DNA of 50,448 nucleotides. Origin: Candidatus Tayloriibacteriota bacterium (GTDB lineage: Bacteria > Patescibacteriota > Minisyncoccia > Phycocordibacterales > CAIRYW01). Position 1 is the stretch's first letter. Each line of letters opens with the position of its first letter. Shown one piece after another: positions 9,490-19,922 of the stretch. The DNA lies in the NCBI GenBank assembly GCA_028286725.1, contig JAQBQZ010000005.1, forward strand, positions 1-50,448. The letters are read 5' to 3'. The notes below the pieces were generated by a model. That model did not search any database and was not told the DNA's origin. It saw only the letters and a list, made by a program, of their open reading frames with translations. The translations under genes were made by a program, and so were the position numbers.

Positions 9490-11634
9490 ATGAACAGAGA
9501 CTATCCATTAGAAAAGATTCGAAACTTCGGTATCATCGCTCACATCGATGCAGGAAAGACAACAACATCAGAAAGAATTCTGTACTACACAGGTATGTCA
9601 CACAAGATCGGTGAGGTGCACGACGGAGAGGCGACTACTGACTGGATGGAACAGGAAAAAGAGCGAGGTATCACAATTACTGCGGCTGCTATTACTTGTT
9701 TCTGGAATCCTACATATATGGGTGAGGACAAGTCTCTCATGCACCGATTCAACATTATCGATACACCAGGACACGTGGACTTTACAGTGGAGGTAGAGCG
9801 ATCTCTTAAAGTATTGGACGGTGGAGTTGTGGTATTCGACGGAGTGGCTGGAGTAGAGCCACAGTCAGAAACAGTATGGAGACAGGCTGACAAATATAGT
9901 GTTCCTCGAGTTTGTTTCATCAATAAACTTGATAGAATGGGAGCTTCTTTTGAAAGAAGCTTTGCTTCTATCGTTGAGCGACTCAACAAAAATGCTGTAC
10001 GAATGCAGATCCCTATGGGTGTTGAAGAAAATCACAATGGTGTGATCGACCTTTTGAAAATGAAGGCGTACTACTTCGAAGGAGATATGGGTATGACAAT
10101 CAAAGAAGCAGAAATCCCAGCAGAATATCTTGAAGAAGCAAAAAAATTCCGAGCAATGCTTGTAGAAAAAGTTGCTGAATTTGATGAGAAGCTCATGAAT
10201 GATTTTCTTGAGGAAAAAGAACTTTCTATTGAAGATCTTAAAAAAACTATCCGAAAGGCAACTATTGCAAACGCACTTTATCCAGTATTTACAGGATCAG
10301 CTTTGAAGAACAAGGGAGTACAGCTTGTACTTGATGCTGTGGTTGAATACCTCCCATCACCTCTTGATATTCCACCAGTAACAGGACTTGATCCTGAAAC
10401 AGGCGAAGTTATCACACGAAAGGCATCAGATGAAGAACCTTTCGCTGCACTCGCATTCAAACTTCAGACAGATCCATTCGTAGGGCAGCTTACATTCTTC
10501 CGAGTGTATTCTGGAACTATTGAGGCAGGATCATACATCTACAACTCAACAACTGGAAACAAAGAACGACTTGGGCGAATCGTACGACTTCAGGCTAACA
10601 AGCGTGAAGAAGTAAAGAAGGTTTTTGCGGGAGAGATCGCAGCTGCGGTAGGACTCAAGGAAGCAAAAACTTCACATACATTCTGTGATGAAACACATCC
10701 AATAATTCTAGATCCAATTAAATTCGCAGACTCAGTGGTGTCACTTCGAATTGAACCTAAAACAAAAGCAGATCAAGAAAAAATGGGTGTTGCACTCAAG
10801 AAACTCGCTGATGAGGATCCAACATTCCGTATTTCTTCAAACCCAGAAACTGGAGAAACTTTGATCGCTGGTATGGGTGAGCTACATCTTGAAATCATGA
10901 TCGACCGAATGAAGAGAGAATTCGGTGTTGAAGCTAATGTTGGTAAACCACAGGTAGCATACAAAGAAACTATTACGACTGAAGCTGAAGCTGAATACAA
11001 ATATGTTAAGCAGTCTGGAGGTAAAGGACAGTACGGTCACGTTGTGCTCACACTTCGACCACTTAAGCCTCTTGAAGAAGGAGAGAAAGTGTCTAAGAAT
11101 ACTCATCGAGAAGAAGGATTTGAATTCACCAACTCTATTAAGGGAGGTGTTATTCCAAACGAATTTATTCCAGCTGTTGAGAAGGGTGTACACGAAGCGA
11201 TGGATCGAGGTATCGTTGCTGGATTTAAGATGGTGGATGTCTCTTGTGAACTTACATTCGGTTCATCACACGATGTGGACTCATCAGAAATCGCCTTTAA
11301 GATCGCTGGTTCTCAGGCATTTCAGGAAGCTGCACGACGTGCAAAGCCTGTTATCCTTGAACCAGTAATGAAAGTTGAAGTGGTAACTCCTGAGAAATTC
11401 ATGGGAGATGTAACTGGAAACTTGAGTTCAAAGCGAGCTCAGATCCTTTCTATGGGAGACCGAGGGCAGAACAAAGTTGTTGCTGCGATGGTTCCTCTTT
11501 CAGAAATGTTCGGTTACGTTACAGCACTCCGATCACTTACGGAAGGACGAGCTTCATCAACAATGGAATTCGATCATTACGAAATCGTACCACCAAACGT
11601 CGAGAAACAGATTCAAGAGAATAAAACGAAGTAG
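9490..11634 (+). CDS. fusA: translation elongation factor G
   Basis: [44 protein letters not shown]. Full length, 714 aa. Confidence 0.98.
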   Translation: MNRDYPLEKIRNFGIIAHIDAGKTTTSERILYYTGMSHKIGEVHDGEATTDWMEQEKERGITITAAAITCFWNPTYMGEDKSLMHRFNIIDTPGHVDFTVEVERSLKVLDGGVVVFDGVAGVEPQSETVWRQADKYSVPRVCFINKLDRMGASFERSFASIVERLNKNAVRMQIPMGVEENHNGVIDLLKMKAYYFEGDMGMTIKEAEIPAEYLEEAKKFRAMLVEKVAEFDEKLMNDFLEEKELSIEDLKKTIRKATIANALYPVFTGSALKNKGVQLVLDAVVEYLPSPLDIPPVTGLDPETGEVITRKASDEEPFAALAFKLQTDPFVGQLTFFRVYSGTIEAGSYIYNSTTGNKERLGRIVRLQANKREEVKKVFAGEIAAAVGLKEAKTSHTFCDETHPIILDPIKFADSVVSLRIEPKTKADQEKMGVALKKLADEDPTFRISSNPETGETLIAGMGELHLEIMIDRMKREFGVEANVGKPQVAYKETITTEAEAEYKYVKQSGGKGQYGHVVLTLRPLKPLEEGEKVSKNTHREEGFEFTNSIKGGVIPNEFIPAVEKGVHEAMDRGIVAGFKMVDVSCELTFGSSHDVDSSEIAFKIAGSQAFQEAARRAKPVILEPVMKVEVVTPEKFMGDVTGNLSSKRAQILSMGDRGQNKVVAAMVPLSEMFGYVTALRSLTEGRASSTMEFDHYEIVPPNVEKQIQENKTK

Positions 11635-11670
11635 AGATAGATTGGAAAGTAGAAATCAAAGATTAAAAAT

Positions 11671-11703
11671 AAATGCACCTCGGCGTAGCCGCGGTGCATT
11701 TTG
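11671..11703 (+). terminator. intrinsic terminator after fusA
   Basis: AAATGCACCTCGGC...GCGGTGCATTTT. Confidence 0.8.
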
Positions 11704-11724
11704 TATTAGTGTTATACTTCCTGC

Positions 11725-12300
11725 ATGAATGACTGGCATCAAGTTGTGGGGACTATGGGAGGATTGATTGCGTTTTTTTCTATCATTCCCTACATTAAAG
11801 ATATCCTACATGGGACTACAAGACCGAATGTTGTCTCATACATACTCTGGTGTATTTTGCTTTCCATATCTGTCTTTGCACAATATAGCTCAGGTGCATC
11901 ATGGACGATTCTGCTTGTTGGAGCAGATCTTGCTGCCGCACTCATGGTTATATTATTTTGTTTTACAGGATATGGCTACAAAAAATATGGACCTTTAGAA
12001 ATCATTTGTTTTACACTCGCGATAATTGCGATTGTTTTGTGGCAAGTCACCAATAATCCTCTTCTTGCTATTATCTTTTCACTCATTGCAGATATCTTGG
12101 CTGGAATTCCTACTATAGTGAAAACATACCGTGATCCAAAATCAGAATTACCATTGGGGTGGTTTATGGTGGCTTTTGGAGCACTATTGAGTCTTATTTC
12201 AAATACTATTTTTGATTTACCAAACCTTCTTTTTCCGGTATGGATACTGATTGTGAATACTCTTATTGGTTTTTTGGCATTAAGAAGAGTTTCTAAGTAA
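11725..12300 (+). CDS. multi-TM membrane protein, possibly PQ-loop-like
   Basis: Hydrophobic ORF with two similar segments, IPYIKDILHGTTRPNVVSYILW and IPTIVKTYRDPKSELPLGWFM. Confidence 0.6.
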   Translation: MNDWHQVVGTMGGLIAFFSIIPYIKDILHGTTRPNVVSYILWCILLSISVFAQYSSGASWTILLVGADLAAALMVILFCFTGYGYKKYGPLEIICFTLAIIAIVLWQVTNNPLLAIIFSLIADILAGIPTIVKTYRDPKSELPLGWFMVAFGALLSLISNTIFDLPNLLFPVWILIVNTLIGFLALRRVSK

Positions 12301-12351
12301 TTGATATACTTCTTTATATTAATGTGAGGTCATGATAGTATCGTGGTGGCT

Positions 12352-12543
12352 ATGAATAACGACGATTCCGAACCTTCCGAACAGTGGTCTAACAGTCAGG
12401 GTCCTTCGAAGATAATTAAAGTTGCATTGCTGGGGATGTTGGTAATCCTCATTATTGTTGCAGTCTTAATCTGTGCCTCTGGGTGGCAGATCAAAGATGT
12501 GTTTGATTGTCTCAAGGATTTTAGTTGGTACACATACCCGTAG
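12352..12543 (+). CDS. small single-TM hypothetical protein
   Basis: ATG 10 nt downstream of TAGTAT (12336-12341). One hydrophobic segment, VALLGMLVILIIVAVLICA. Confidence 0.5.
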   Translation: MNNDDSEPSEQWSNSQGPSKIIKVALLGMLVILIIVAVLICASGWQIKDVFDCLKDFSWYTYP

Positions 12544-12590
12544 CATTCATGCTCGGGGTTTTTTATTTATGCTATACTTTCGCCACATAC

Positions 12591-13502
12591 ATGAATCTCT
12601 TTATCAAAAAATATTCTCCTCTCCTCGTTTTCTTGGCTGCGATGCTCTGGGCAACTGATGCGCCGTTTCGAGTGTATTTGACAAAAGATCTTTCAAGTAA
12701 TTTTATTGTACTTGTTGAGCACTTTATAAACCTTATTTTTGTATTACCGCTCCTTTTTGTTTCTCGAGAATCAATTAAAAAGCTTACTCTTAAAGACTGG
12801 ATTCCAGTTCTTATTATTGGTGTTGGTGGTTCTGCGCTCGCATCTATTGCATTCACCCAGGCGTTTCATTATGTGAATCCATCTGTGGCTATACTTCTCC
12901 AAAAACTCCAACCTGTCATTGCGATTCTTCTTGCGGGAACAATACTTAAAGAGAAAATGCCAAAGAGATTTTGGGCTTGGGCATTCATTGCACTTCTTGG
13001 TGCATATGTTATTTCTTTCCCGAGCCTTATTCCTCGACTTTATGATGGGGAAGTGTTCAATCCGAATACTATCGGGGTATTGTATGCGCTTCTCGCGGCG
13101 CTCCTTTGGGGAGCATCAACAGTCTTTGGTAAATATGTTTTAAATACCGTAACGTTCGAAGCGATGACGGCACTCAGGTTTAGTGTTGCTTTCGTATTCC
13201 TTCTTGGTCTCAACTTCTCGACCGGAGAGTTGAGCGAGATAGGGCTTCTATCAACGACTGATATTCTTTATCTTATTATCATTGGTATTGTCTCAGGTGC
13301 AATGTCACTTCTTCTATACTATAGAGGACTCCAATACACTAAAGCATCGATTGCAACCTTGGCTGAGCTCGGGTTTGTCTTTGCGTCACTTCTCATAAAC
13401 ACTCTCTTTTTAGGTACAAATCTTGCTTTGATGCAGATGGCCGGTATCGTTCTTCTTCTTATGGCGGTACTCAGTCTCGTAAGAGTAAACAGGGAGGAGT
13501 AA
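12591..13502 (+). CDS. EamA/DMT-family transporter
   Basis: About 10 TM helices, ALLWGASTVFGKYV repeat style. Start reassigned to the ATG at 12591, after TATACT at 12573-12578. Confidence 0.85.
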   Translation: MNLFIKKYSPLLVFLAAMLWATDAPFRVYLTKDLSSNFIVLVEHFINLIFVLPLLFVSRESIKKLTLKDWIPVLIIGVGGSALASIAFTQAFHYVNPSVAILLQKLQPVIAILLAGTILKEKMPKRFWAWAFIALLGAYVISFPSLIPRLYDGEVFNPNTIGVLYALLAALLWGASTVFGKYVLNTVTFEAMTALRFSVAFVFLLGLNFSTGELSEIGLLSTTDILYLIIIGIVSGAMSLLLYYRGLQYTKASIATLAELGFVFASLLINTLFLGTNLALMQMAGIVLLLMAVLSLVRVNREE

Positions 13503-13505
13503 TTG

Positions 13506-13576
13506 TTGACATATAATTTCTCTGTGATAATATTGCTCCTAACGCGTTTGCGTGTTTTTTGTTTGAAAGAGCAATA
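13506..13576 (+). promoter_or_regulatory. tuf promoter with start-proximal hairpin
   Basis: TTGACA(13506-13511)-N16-TAATAT(13528-13533), then ACGC-GTTT-GCGT (13542-13553) and GTTTTTTG. Outer arms TATTGCTC (13531-13538) / GAGCAATA (13569-13576). Confidence 0.65.
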
Positions 13577-13702
13577 ACATTGCAAATCTAGCGCAATTAT
13601 CAAATCGTTTTTAAGTTACTTCTCTTAAATGGCTTCTCGCGCATTTTGGAGAGGATAATTAAAGACACCCGCCGAAAGGCGTTTAATCTATATAAAATAT
13701 AT

Positions 13703-14893
13703 ATGGCTGAAGCATTTAATCGTTCAAAACCACACGTAAACGTAGGTACTATTGGACACGTTGACCACGGAAAGACTACTCTTACCGCGGCTATTCTTAA
13801 TGTACTCTCACGATCAGGACAGAACGTGAAGCTCAAGGCTGTTGATCAGATCGACAACGCTCCTGAGGAAAAAGCTCGAGGTATTACTATTAACCTCTCA
13901 CACAACGAGTATGAGACAGCTAATAGACACTACGCTCACATTGATGCTCCAGGTCACGCCGACTACATCAAGAACATGATTACTGGTGCAGCTCAGATGG
14001 ACGGTGCTATTCTCGTTATCGCAGCTACAGACGGTGTTATGCCACAGACTCGAGAGCACGTTCTTCTTGCTAAGCAGGTTGGAGTGCCAAAGATCATCGT
14101 TTTCCTTAACAAGTGTGATATGGTGCCTGATACAGAGCTCATTGACCTCGTTGAAGAAGAAGTGCGAGATCTTCTTGCATCACAAGGATATGACCGAGAT
14201 TGTCCAGTTATCCGAGGTTCAGGACTCAAAGCTCTTGAAGCGACAGGTATTGATGATGAATGGTCTAAGAAAGTACTTGAGCTCGCTGACGCACTCGATA
14301 CTTACATCCCTATGCCAATTCGAGAAACTGATAAGCCTTTCCTTATGCCTGTAGAAGATATCTTCTCAATTGAAGGACGAGGAACAGTGGTTACAGGACG
14401 AATCGAGCGAGGTACAGTAAAGATCGGTGAAGAAATCGAAGTTGTTGGTATCAAAGATACTCAGAAGACTACTGTTACTGGTATTGAAATGTTCAACAAG
14501 CAGCTTAACGAAGGCATGGCAGGAGATAACGCCGGTATTCTTGTTCGAGGTCTTAAGAAAGAAGACATCACACGAGGACAGGTTCTTGCTAAGCCAGGAT
14601 CAGTGAAGCCTCATACAGAATTCGAAGGAGAAGTATACATCCTCAAGAAGGAAGAAGGAGGACGACACACACCATTCTTCACAGGTTACAAGCCACAGTT
14701 CTACATCCGAACAACTGACGTTACTGGAGAAGTAGCACTCAACGCTGGAGTAGAAATGGTTATGCCTGGAGATACAGTAACATTCAACGTAAAGTTGGTT
14801 GCCCCTGTAGCTCTTGAAGACCAGACACGATTTGCTATTCGAGAAGGAGGCAAGACTGTAGGTGCGGGAGTTGTAACAAAGATCGTAAAATAA
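13703..14893 (+). CDS. tuf: translation elongation factor Tu
   Basis: [60 protein letters not shown]. The ORF track start at 13646 includes 5'UTR. Confidence 0.98.
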   Translation: MAEAFNRSKPHVNVGTIGHVDHGKTTLTAAILNVLSRSGQNVKLKAVDQIDNAPEEKARGITINLSHNEYETANRHYAHIDAPGHADYIKNMITGAAQMDGAILVIAATDGVMPQTREHVLLAKQVGVPKIIVFLNKCDMVPDTELIDLVEEEVRDLLASQGYDRDCPVIRGSGLKALEATGIDDEWSKKVLELADALDTYIPMPIRETDKPFLMPVEDIFSIEGRGTVVTGRIERGTVKIGEEIEVVGIKDTQKTTVTGIEMFNKQLNEGMAGDNAGILVRGLKKEDITRGQVLAKPGSVKPHTEFEGEVYILKKEEGGRHTPFFTGYKPQFYIRTTDVTGEVALNAGVEMVMPGDTVTFNVKLVAPVALEDQTRFAIREGGKTVGAGVVTKIVK

Positions 14894-14903
14894 AGATGAA
14901 TTA

Positions 14904-14942
14904 AAGTGGTAGGTGGTGAGATTTACTCACCACCTACCACTT
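14904..14942. repeat. 17-bp perfect inverted repeat between tuf and rpsJ
   Basis: AAGTGGTAGGTGGTGAG-ATTTA-CTCACCACCTACCACTT, with no T-tract after it. Confidence 0.85.
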
Positions 14943-14962
14943 GAAACTCACCACTCAAATAT

Positions 14963-15313
14963 ATGGCAGTCGAAACAAAAACAAAAAAAGAAAAAACATC
15001 AACAAGTGCTCCAAAGCTACGAATTCGAGTTCGAGCATATGATCACAAGATTCTTGATGCGTCAGTAAAGCAGATCATTGATACTGCTCTACGATTCGAT
15101 GCAGAGATTCTTGGGCCAATACCGCTTCCAACAGAAATTCGAAAGTATACTGTGAACCGTGCATCATTCGTTTTCAAAAACGCGCGAGAGCAGTTTGAAA
15201 TGAGAACTCACAAGAGACTTATTGACATTACTAACCCAAATCCAAAGATCATCGAAGCTTTGTCTAATATGTCTCTACCTTCAGGTGTGAATATTGATGT
15301 AAAAATGATGTAA
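14963..15313 (+). CDS. rpsJ: 30S ribosomal protein uS10
   Basis: LRIRVRAYDHKILDASVKQIIDTALRF...GPIPLPTEIRKYTVNRASFV. Confidence 0.97.
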   Translation: MAVETKTKKEKTSTSAPKLRIRVRAYDHKILDASVKQIIDTALRFDAEILGPIPLPTEIRKYTVNRASFVFKNAREQFEMRTHKRLIDITNPNPKIIEALSNMSLPSGVNIDVKMM

Positions 15314-15322
15314 TCCAAATAT

Positions 15323-15940
15323 ATGAAATACATTCTCGGAAAAAAAATCAATATGACACAAATGTTTGCTGAAGACGGTACAGTAAGTCCTGTTACTGTG
15401 ATTGAAGCAACACCATCTAAAGTCACACAAGTAAAAAATGTTGAAAAAGATGGTTATGTAGCAATCCAGATCGGATTTGGTGCACGAAAAGCAAAGAACA
15501 TTTCTAAGGCAGTACAGGGTCACACAAAAGATGTTGGAAACTTCCAAACACTTCGTGAATTCCGATTCGAAGGAGGAGAAACGCCTTCACGAGGAGATGA
15601 AATCACAGTCGACACTTTCAAAGAAGGTGACATTGTTGAAGTCTCAGGAATCACAAAAGGTAAAGGATTCCAAGGTGTTGTTAAAAGACACGGATTCCAT
15701 GGAGGTCCACGATCTCACGGTCAGAAGCACTCAGAGCGAGAGCCAGGTTCTATTTCTGGAGGTACAAGAGAAGGAGGGCGAGTACCAAAGGGTATGAAAA
15801 TGGCAGGACGAATGGGAGGAGACAGAGTAACTGTAAAAGGTCTTCGAATCGTTTCTATCGACAAAGAAAATAACAAGATAATGATAAGTGGTGCGGTTCC
15901 AGGTCGTCGCGGCACAGTGCTTGAAATCAGAAGTAAATAA
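15323..15940 (+). CDS. rplC: 50S ribosomal protein uL3
   Basis: GKKINMTQMFAEDG, GKGFQGVVKRHGFHGGPRSHG, RMGGDRVTVKGL. Confidence 0.97.
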   Translation: MKYILGKKINMTQMFAEDGTVSPVTVIEATPSKVTQVKNVEKDGYVAIQIGFGARKAKNISKAVQGHTKDVGNFQTLREFRFEGGETPSRGDEITVDTFKEGDIVEVSGITKGKGFQGVVKRHGFHGGPRSHGQKHSEREPGSISGGTREGGRVPKGMKMAGRMGGDRVTVKGLRIVSIDKENNKIMISGAVPGRRGTVLEIRSK

Positions 15941-15945
15941 CATTT

Positions 15946-16611
15946 ATGGAAACATCAATATATACAAAAGAAGGAAAGGCTAAAGGGAAGATAACTCTTC
16001 CAGAAGAAGTTTTCGGATTGAAATGGAATTCTGATCTCGTGCACCAGGTTGTGAACTCTCTTATGACTGCAAAGCGAATGGGTACTGCTCACACAAAAGA
16101 TCGTGGAGAAGTATCTGGAGGTGGAAAGAAACCTTGGGCGCAGAAAGGAACTGGACGAGCACGACACGGATCATCTCGATCACCTATCTGGGTAGGAGGA
16201 GGTGTTGCTCACGGACCACGAAATGACAAAAATTTTGACAGAAAGATCAACAAAAAAGTAAAGGCTAAATCAATCGCAGTTATTTTGTCACAGAAATATC
16301 GAGACGGTGAGATTATCTTTATGGATTCATTTGGATTTTCTGCTCCAAAAACAAAGGATGCCGTAGCTGTAATGAGCAACATTGCATCTGTTAAAGGTTT
16401 TGAAAAAGTGGCTACAAAGAGAACTAATGCTCTTCTTGTTGCAACTTCATCAAAGGATAAAAATACAGAAAAGAGTTTTGGAAATATTTCTAAATCTTTT
16501 GTTTCTGAGGTTCGAAATCTAAATCCTATCGATCTTATGAAATACAAATACTTGGTGATCGAAAATCCTGAAGTATCTGTCGGACTTATCAAAGAAAGAC
16601 TTGTAAAATAA
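15946..16611 (+). CDS. rplD: 50S ribosomal protein uL4
   Basis: RGEVSGGGKKPWAQKGTGRARHGSSRSPIWVGGGVAHGP. Confidence 0.97.
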   Translation: METSIYTKEGKAKGKITLPEEVFGLKWNSDLVHQVVNSLMTAKRMGTAHTKDRGEVSGGGKKPWAQKGTGRARHGSSRSPIWVGGGVAHGPRNDKNFDRKINKKVKAKSIAVILSQKYRDGEIIFMDSFGFSAPKTKDAVAVMSNIASVKGFEKVATKRTNALLVATSSKDKNTEKSFGNISKSFVSEVRNLNPIDLMKYKYLVIENPEVSVGLIKERLVK

Positions 16612-16615
16612 ATTT

Positions 16616-16900
16616 ATGAAATTCGATCCAAGTACAATCATCATACGACCACGAATCACAGAAAAAGCTGCGGCGCTTTCTGAGACTGGAAATGTGTATA
16701 CATTCGAAGTAACTCAGACTGCAACAAAGACTACTATCAAAAGAGCTATTAAAGAGATCTACAAAGTAACTCCTATAAGAGTGAACACTGTAAACCTCAA
16801 AGCTAAGGCTGTTGTGGTAAAAGGCAAGAAAGGCAGTACAAAAGCTGTGGTCAAAGCGTATGTTTATCTAAAGAAAGGGGATAAGATAGATCTCGCATAA
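16616..16900 (+). CDS. rplW: 50S ribosomal protein uL23
   Basis: IIIRPRITEKAAALSETGNVYTFEV...TKTTIKRAIKEIYKV. Confidence 0.96.
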   Translation: MKFDPSTIIIRPRITEKAAALSETGNVYTFEVTQTATKTTIKRAIKEIYKVTPIRVNTVNLKAKAVVVKGKKGSTKAVVKAYVYLKKGDKIDLA

Positions 16901-16910
16901 AACAAAATAT

Positions 16911-17753
16911 ATGAAAACTTACAAACCATACACTAAATCAAGACGAAATACTGTAACGATCAACTATCGTGACCTTCTTTCGGGCGACAAGCCAGAGAAA
17001 TCTCTCGTAGGAGGATTTACTCGAGCAATGGGACGAAACAACCGAGGACGAATCACTACTCGACATAAGGGAGGAGGAAACAAAAGACTCTATCGAGATG
17101 TTGACTTTGTTTATGACAAAAAAGACATCGAAGCGAAGATTGTTTCTGTTGAATACGATCCAAACCGATCAGGATTTATCGGACTTGCAGTCTATAAGGA
17201 CGGTGAGAAGCGATATGTACTCGTTCCAAAATCAATGAAGCCTGGAGATGCATTTATCGTGAGTGAAAGTGCTCCTGCAACTGTAGGAAACCGACTCGCA
17301 CTCAAGAATATTCCTGTAGGAACATTCGTATACAACGTTGAAATGAAGCTTTCAGGTGGTGCAAAGCTTGCACGATCTGCAGGTAACTTCGTAGAAGTTA
17401 TCGCTCAAGACCTCGGGTACACACTTCTTAAACTTCCTTCAACAGAAGTTCGAAAGGTGAAGGATACATGTTTCGCTTCAGTTGGACTCGTATCAAACGA
17501 CGAACATCACCTTGTGAAGTTCGGAAAGGCTGGACGAAGTCGATGGAGAGGAATCCGACCAACTGTTCGAGGTACAGCCATGAACCCCGTAGACCACCCA
17601 CACGGAGGAGGTGAAGGGCGACAGGGGCGAGGACGACGACGAGCTATCTCTATCTATGGTAAACCAACAGGTAAGGGGCAGAAATCTCGAAAACCAAAAA
17701 AGTACTCAAACAAGCATATTGTTACACGACGAAAAGTTGGAAAGCAGAGATAA
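16911..17753 (+). CDS. rplB: 50S ribosomal protein uL2
   Basis: NNRGRITTRHKGGGNKRLYR and VRGTAMNPVDHPHGGGEGR. Confidence 0.98.
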   Translation: MKTYKPYTKSRRNTVTINYRDLLSGDKPEKSLVGGFTRAMGRNNRGRITTRHKGGGNKRLYRDVDFVYDKKDIEAKIVSVEYDPNRSGFIGLAVYKDGEKRYVLVPKSMKPGDAFIVSESAPATVGNRLALKNIPVGTFVYNVEMKLSGGAKLARSAGNFVEVIAQDLGYTLLKLPSTEVRKVKDTCFASVGLVSNDEHHLVKFGKAGRSRWRGIRPTVRGTAMNPVDHPHGGGEGRQGRGRRRAISIYGKPTGKGQKSRKPKKYSNKHIVTRRKVGKQR

Positions 17754-17772
17754 TCTTAAAACAGAATTTAAA

Positions 17773-17810
17773 ACAAAATGCACCGTGCCTTTGGGCGCGG
17801 TGCATTTTGT
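17773..17810 (+). terminator. intrinsic terminator inside the S10 operon, after rplB
   Basis: CAAAATGCACCGTGCC TTTG GGCGCGGTGCATTTTGT. Confidence 0.85.
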
Positions 17811-17838
17811 TTGTTATTCTGCTATTCTATTAATAATA

Positions 17839-18381
17839 ATGATCAAACTAAAACAAGTCTCATATGAGGATGTTATCGAATTTTTTACAAAGGAACACCC
17901 TATCGATCTCGAGTCACCGCATTTCGCAGGGAATAAGTGGGGGAGATTGCATCTGGATCAAGCTAACAAAGAACTAGGGGGTCTCTGGGCACTTTGTGAA
18001 TTGGAAGTTGATGATATTTTGAGCCTTGTAATTCCATTTCATGCTGCAGAGCAGGGCGATTCAATTCTTGTTGAAGAAAGCGGTCTTGTTGTAATTGGTG
18101 CAATCGATAAGTTGAAAAATTCTCTTCCAGAATATGCTGAAAAAAATCCTGTTTGTTGGGCGAAAATAATGTATTGGAAAGAGAAGGATTTTTCTCCTCT
18201 TTTTCTCTCTACGGCACCTGCGACTCAAGGAAGAAGAAGTCATACAGATCCTTCTTTAGGCACTTTGTTTCATCTAGACGGCCTACATCGCCTTATGAGA
18301 TGGGGTATGGACGGACGCTTTGAGAGTGAGAATTATGCCAAAGGTCCAAAGCTCACGGCCTATGTTGCAGGCTTTAAGTAA
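17839..18381 (+). CDS. hypothetical protein inserted between rplB and rpsS
   Basis: MIKLKQVSYEDVIEFFTKEHPIDLESPHFAGNKWGRLHLDQANKELGG... LGTLFHLDGLHRLMRWGMDGRF. Start at 17839, not 17611. Confidence 0.7.
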   Translation: MIKLKQVSYEDVIEFFTKEHPIDLESPHFAGNKWGRLHLDQANKELGGLWALCELEVDDILSLVIPFHAAEQGDSILVEESGLVVIGAIDKLKNSLPEYAEKNPVCWAKIMYWKEKDFSPLFLSTAPATQGRRSHTDPSLGTLFHLDGLHRLMRWGMDGRFESENYAKGPKLTAYVAGFK

Positions 18382-18396
18382 ATCCACTTTAACCAT

Positions 18397-18453
18397 TTGA
18401 CATTATTCTAATTTTTGATAGTATATCCCCTATGCTCCTTTGGAGCTATTTTT
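18397..18453 (+). promoter_or_regulatory. rpsS promoter with start-proximal hairpin
   Basis: TTGACA(18397-18402)-N16-TAGTAT(18419-18424), then GCTCC-TTT-GGAGC (18434-18446) and TATTTTTG. Confidence 0.65.
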
Positions 18454-18471
18454 GATACAAACTTAAAACAA

Positions 18472-18813
18472 ATGACACGATCACTAAAAAAAGGACCTTT
18501 CGTAGAAGCATATCTCTTGAAAAAAATCGAGGGAAAAAGACCATCAGAAACTGGTGTTATTAAGACTTGGTCTAGACGAAGTCAGATCACTCCTGAAATG
18601 GTAGGGTTCACTTTTGGTGTTCACAACGGAAAGGTTCATACTGAAGTTTTTGCTACAGAAGATATGGTAGGTCACCGACTTGGAGAATTCTCACCAACAC
18701 GAAAGTTCACACGACACGGAGGAAAGATGCAGAAGGAGATTGACTCAGCTAAAAAGGCTGCGGAGATCGCTTCAGCTCAAACGGCAAAAGCAGCAACACC
18801 AGCTAAGAAATAA
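18472..18813 (+). CDS. rpsS: 30S ribosomal protein uS19
   Basis: [20 protein letters not shown]...[43 protein letters not shown]. Confidence 0.97.
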   Translation: MTRSLKKGPFVEAYLLKKIEGKRPSETGVIKTWSRRSQITPEMVGFTFGVHNGKVHTEVFATEDMVGHRLGEFSPTRKFTRHGGKMQKEIDSAKKAAEIASAQTAKAATPAKK

Positions 18814-18824
18814 TATAATTTTTT

Positions 18825-19247
18825 ATGAAAGCAACACTTCAAACATACAGACAATCACCTCGAAAAGTAAGACTTCTTGCAGATCTTATTCGTGGAAAGA
18901 AAATTCCTGAAGCTTTGAATAACCTTGCTTTCGCAGACAAGCGAGCAGGACCTATTTTCGCTAAACTCCTTAAGAGCGCAGTTGCAAACGCGACTAACAA
19001 CGACTCTGCTAAAGCAGAAGATCTTTTTGTAAAAGAAGTATCTGTAAATCAGGGCGTTACAATGAAGCGAATGATGCCTCGAGCTCGTGGATCAGGTGCA
19101 CGAATCAACAAGCGAACTTCACACTTGAGTATTACTCTTGGAGTTAAAGAGCTTGCAAGTCCAAAAGGAAAGAAAGCAGAAGTTGCTGAAACAAAAGAAT
19201 CAAAACCAAAAGTCGTTAAAAAAACAGCTAAGGCTAAAAAAGCATAA
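18825..19247 (+). CDS. rplV: 50S ribosomal protein uL22
   Basis: YRQSPRKVRLLADLIRGKKIPEALNNL...MKRMMPRARGSGARINKRTSH. Confidence 0.96.
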   Translation: MKATLQTYRQSPRKVRLLADLIRGKKIPEALNNLAFADKRAGPIFAKLLKSAVANATNNDSAKAEDLFVKEVSVNQGVTMKRMMPRARGSGARINKRTSHLSITLGVKELASPKGKKAEVAETKESKPKVVKKTAKAKKA

Positions 19248-19256
19248 TATTTCTAT

Positions 19257-19913
19257 ATGTCACACACAGTTCACCCATATTCACATAGACTAGGTATCAT
19301 TCGAGATTGGAAGAGTAAGTGGTTTGCACTACATTCTAACTATCGAGGAAACCTCAAGGCTGACATTCTCATCCGACAGTATCTCCACAAGAGACTCAAG
19401 GGTATGTTTATTGGTGGTGTTGAAATCGAACGAGGTTCAAAGACTACTCGAATCATCATCAAGACTGGACGACCGGGCATGCTTATTGGACGATCAGGTG
19501 ATGGAACAGTTAAACTCCGAGCAGATATCCTCAAAGCTCTCAAACGAGATAAGATCGTTATGCCAGTTGATTTCAAACTCGATATTGAAGAAGTTCGTTC
19601 TCCAGAGTCTTCAGCTCCAATTGTAGCTGAAATGATCGCAGAAGGTCTTGAGAAACGAGTTCCTTTCCGACGAGTTATGAAGCAGATGGTAGAGAAGGTA
19701 ATGGCTAACCGAGAGGTTCAGGGTATCAAGATCTACATTGGTGGACGACTTGGAGGAGCTGACATGGCACGATCAGAAACGTTGAAGAAGGGACGAATCC
19801 CACTTCAGACTCTTCGAGCTGACATCGATTACGGTACAATTCGTGCATCTATCCCACAAGGTGATCTCGGTATCAAAGTGTGGATTTACAAAGGTGAAGT
19901 TTTCAATAAGTAA
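19257..19913 (+). CDS. rpsC: 30S ribosomal protein uS3
   Basis: HRLGIIRDWKSKWFA, KTGRPGMLIGRSGDGT, GRLGGADMARSE. Confidence 0.97.
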   Translation: MSHTVHPYSHRLGIIRDWKSKWFALHSNYRGNLKADILIRQYLHKRLKGMFIGGVEIERGSKTTRIIIKTGRPGMLIGRSGDGTVKLRADILKALKRDKIVMPVDFKLDIEEVRSPESSAPIVAEMIAEGLEKRVPFRRVMKQMVEKVMANREVQGIKIYIGGRLGGADMARSETLKKGRIPLQTLRADIDYGTIRASIPQGDLGIKVWIYKGEVFNK

Positions 19914-19922
19914 AATACATTT

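Noticed and set aside
9585-9989. Antisense ORF within fusA (and other antisense ORFs over ribosomal genes)
   Set aside because: By-product of codon bias in highly conserved sense genes; no start context or homology.
17611-17838. N-terminal part of ORF 17611-18381 overlapping rplB
   Set aside because: It overlaps rplB out of frame and spans the rplB terminator. The ATG at 17839 is the plausible start.
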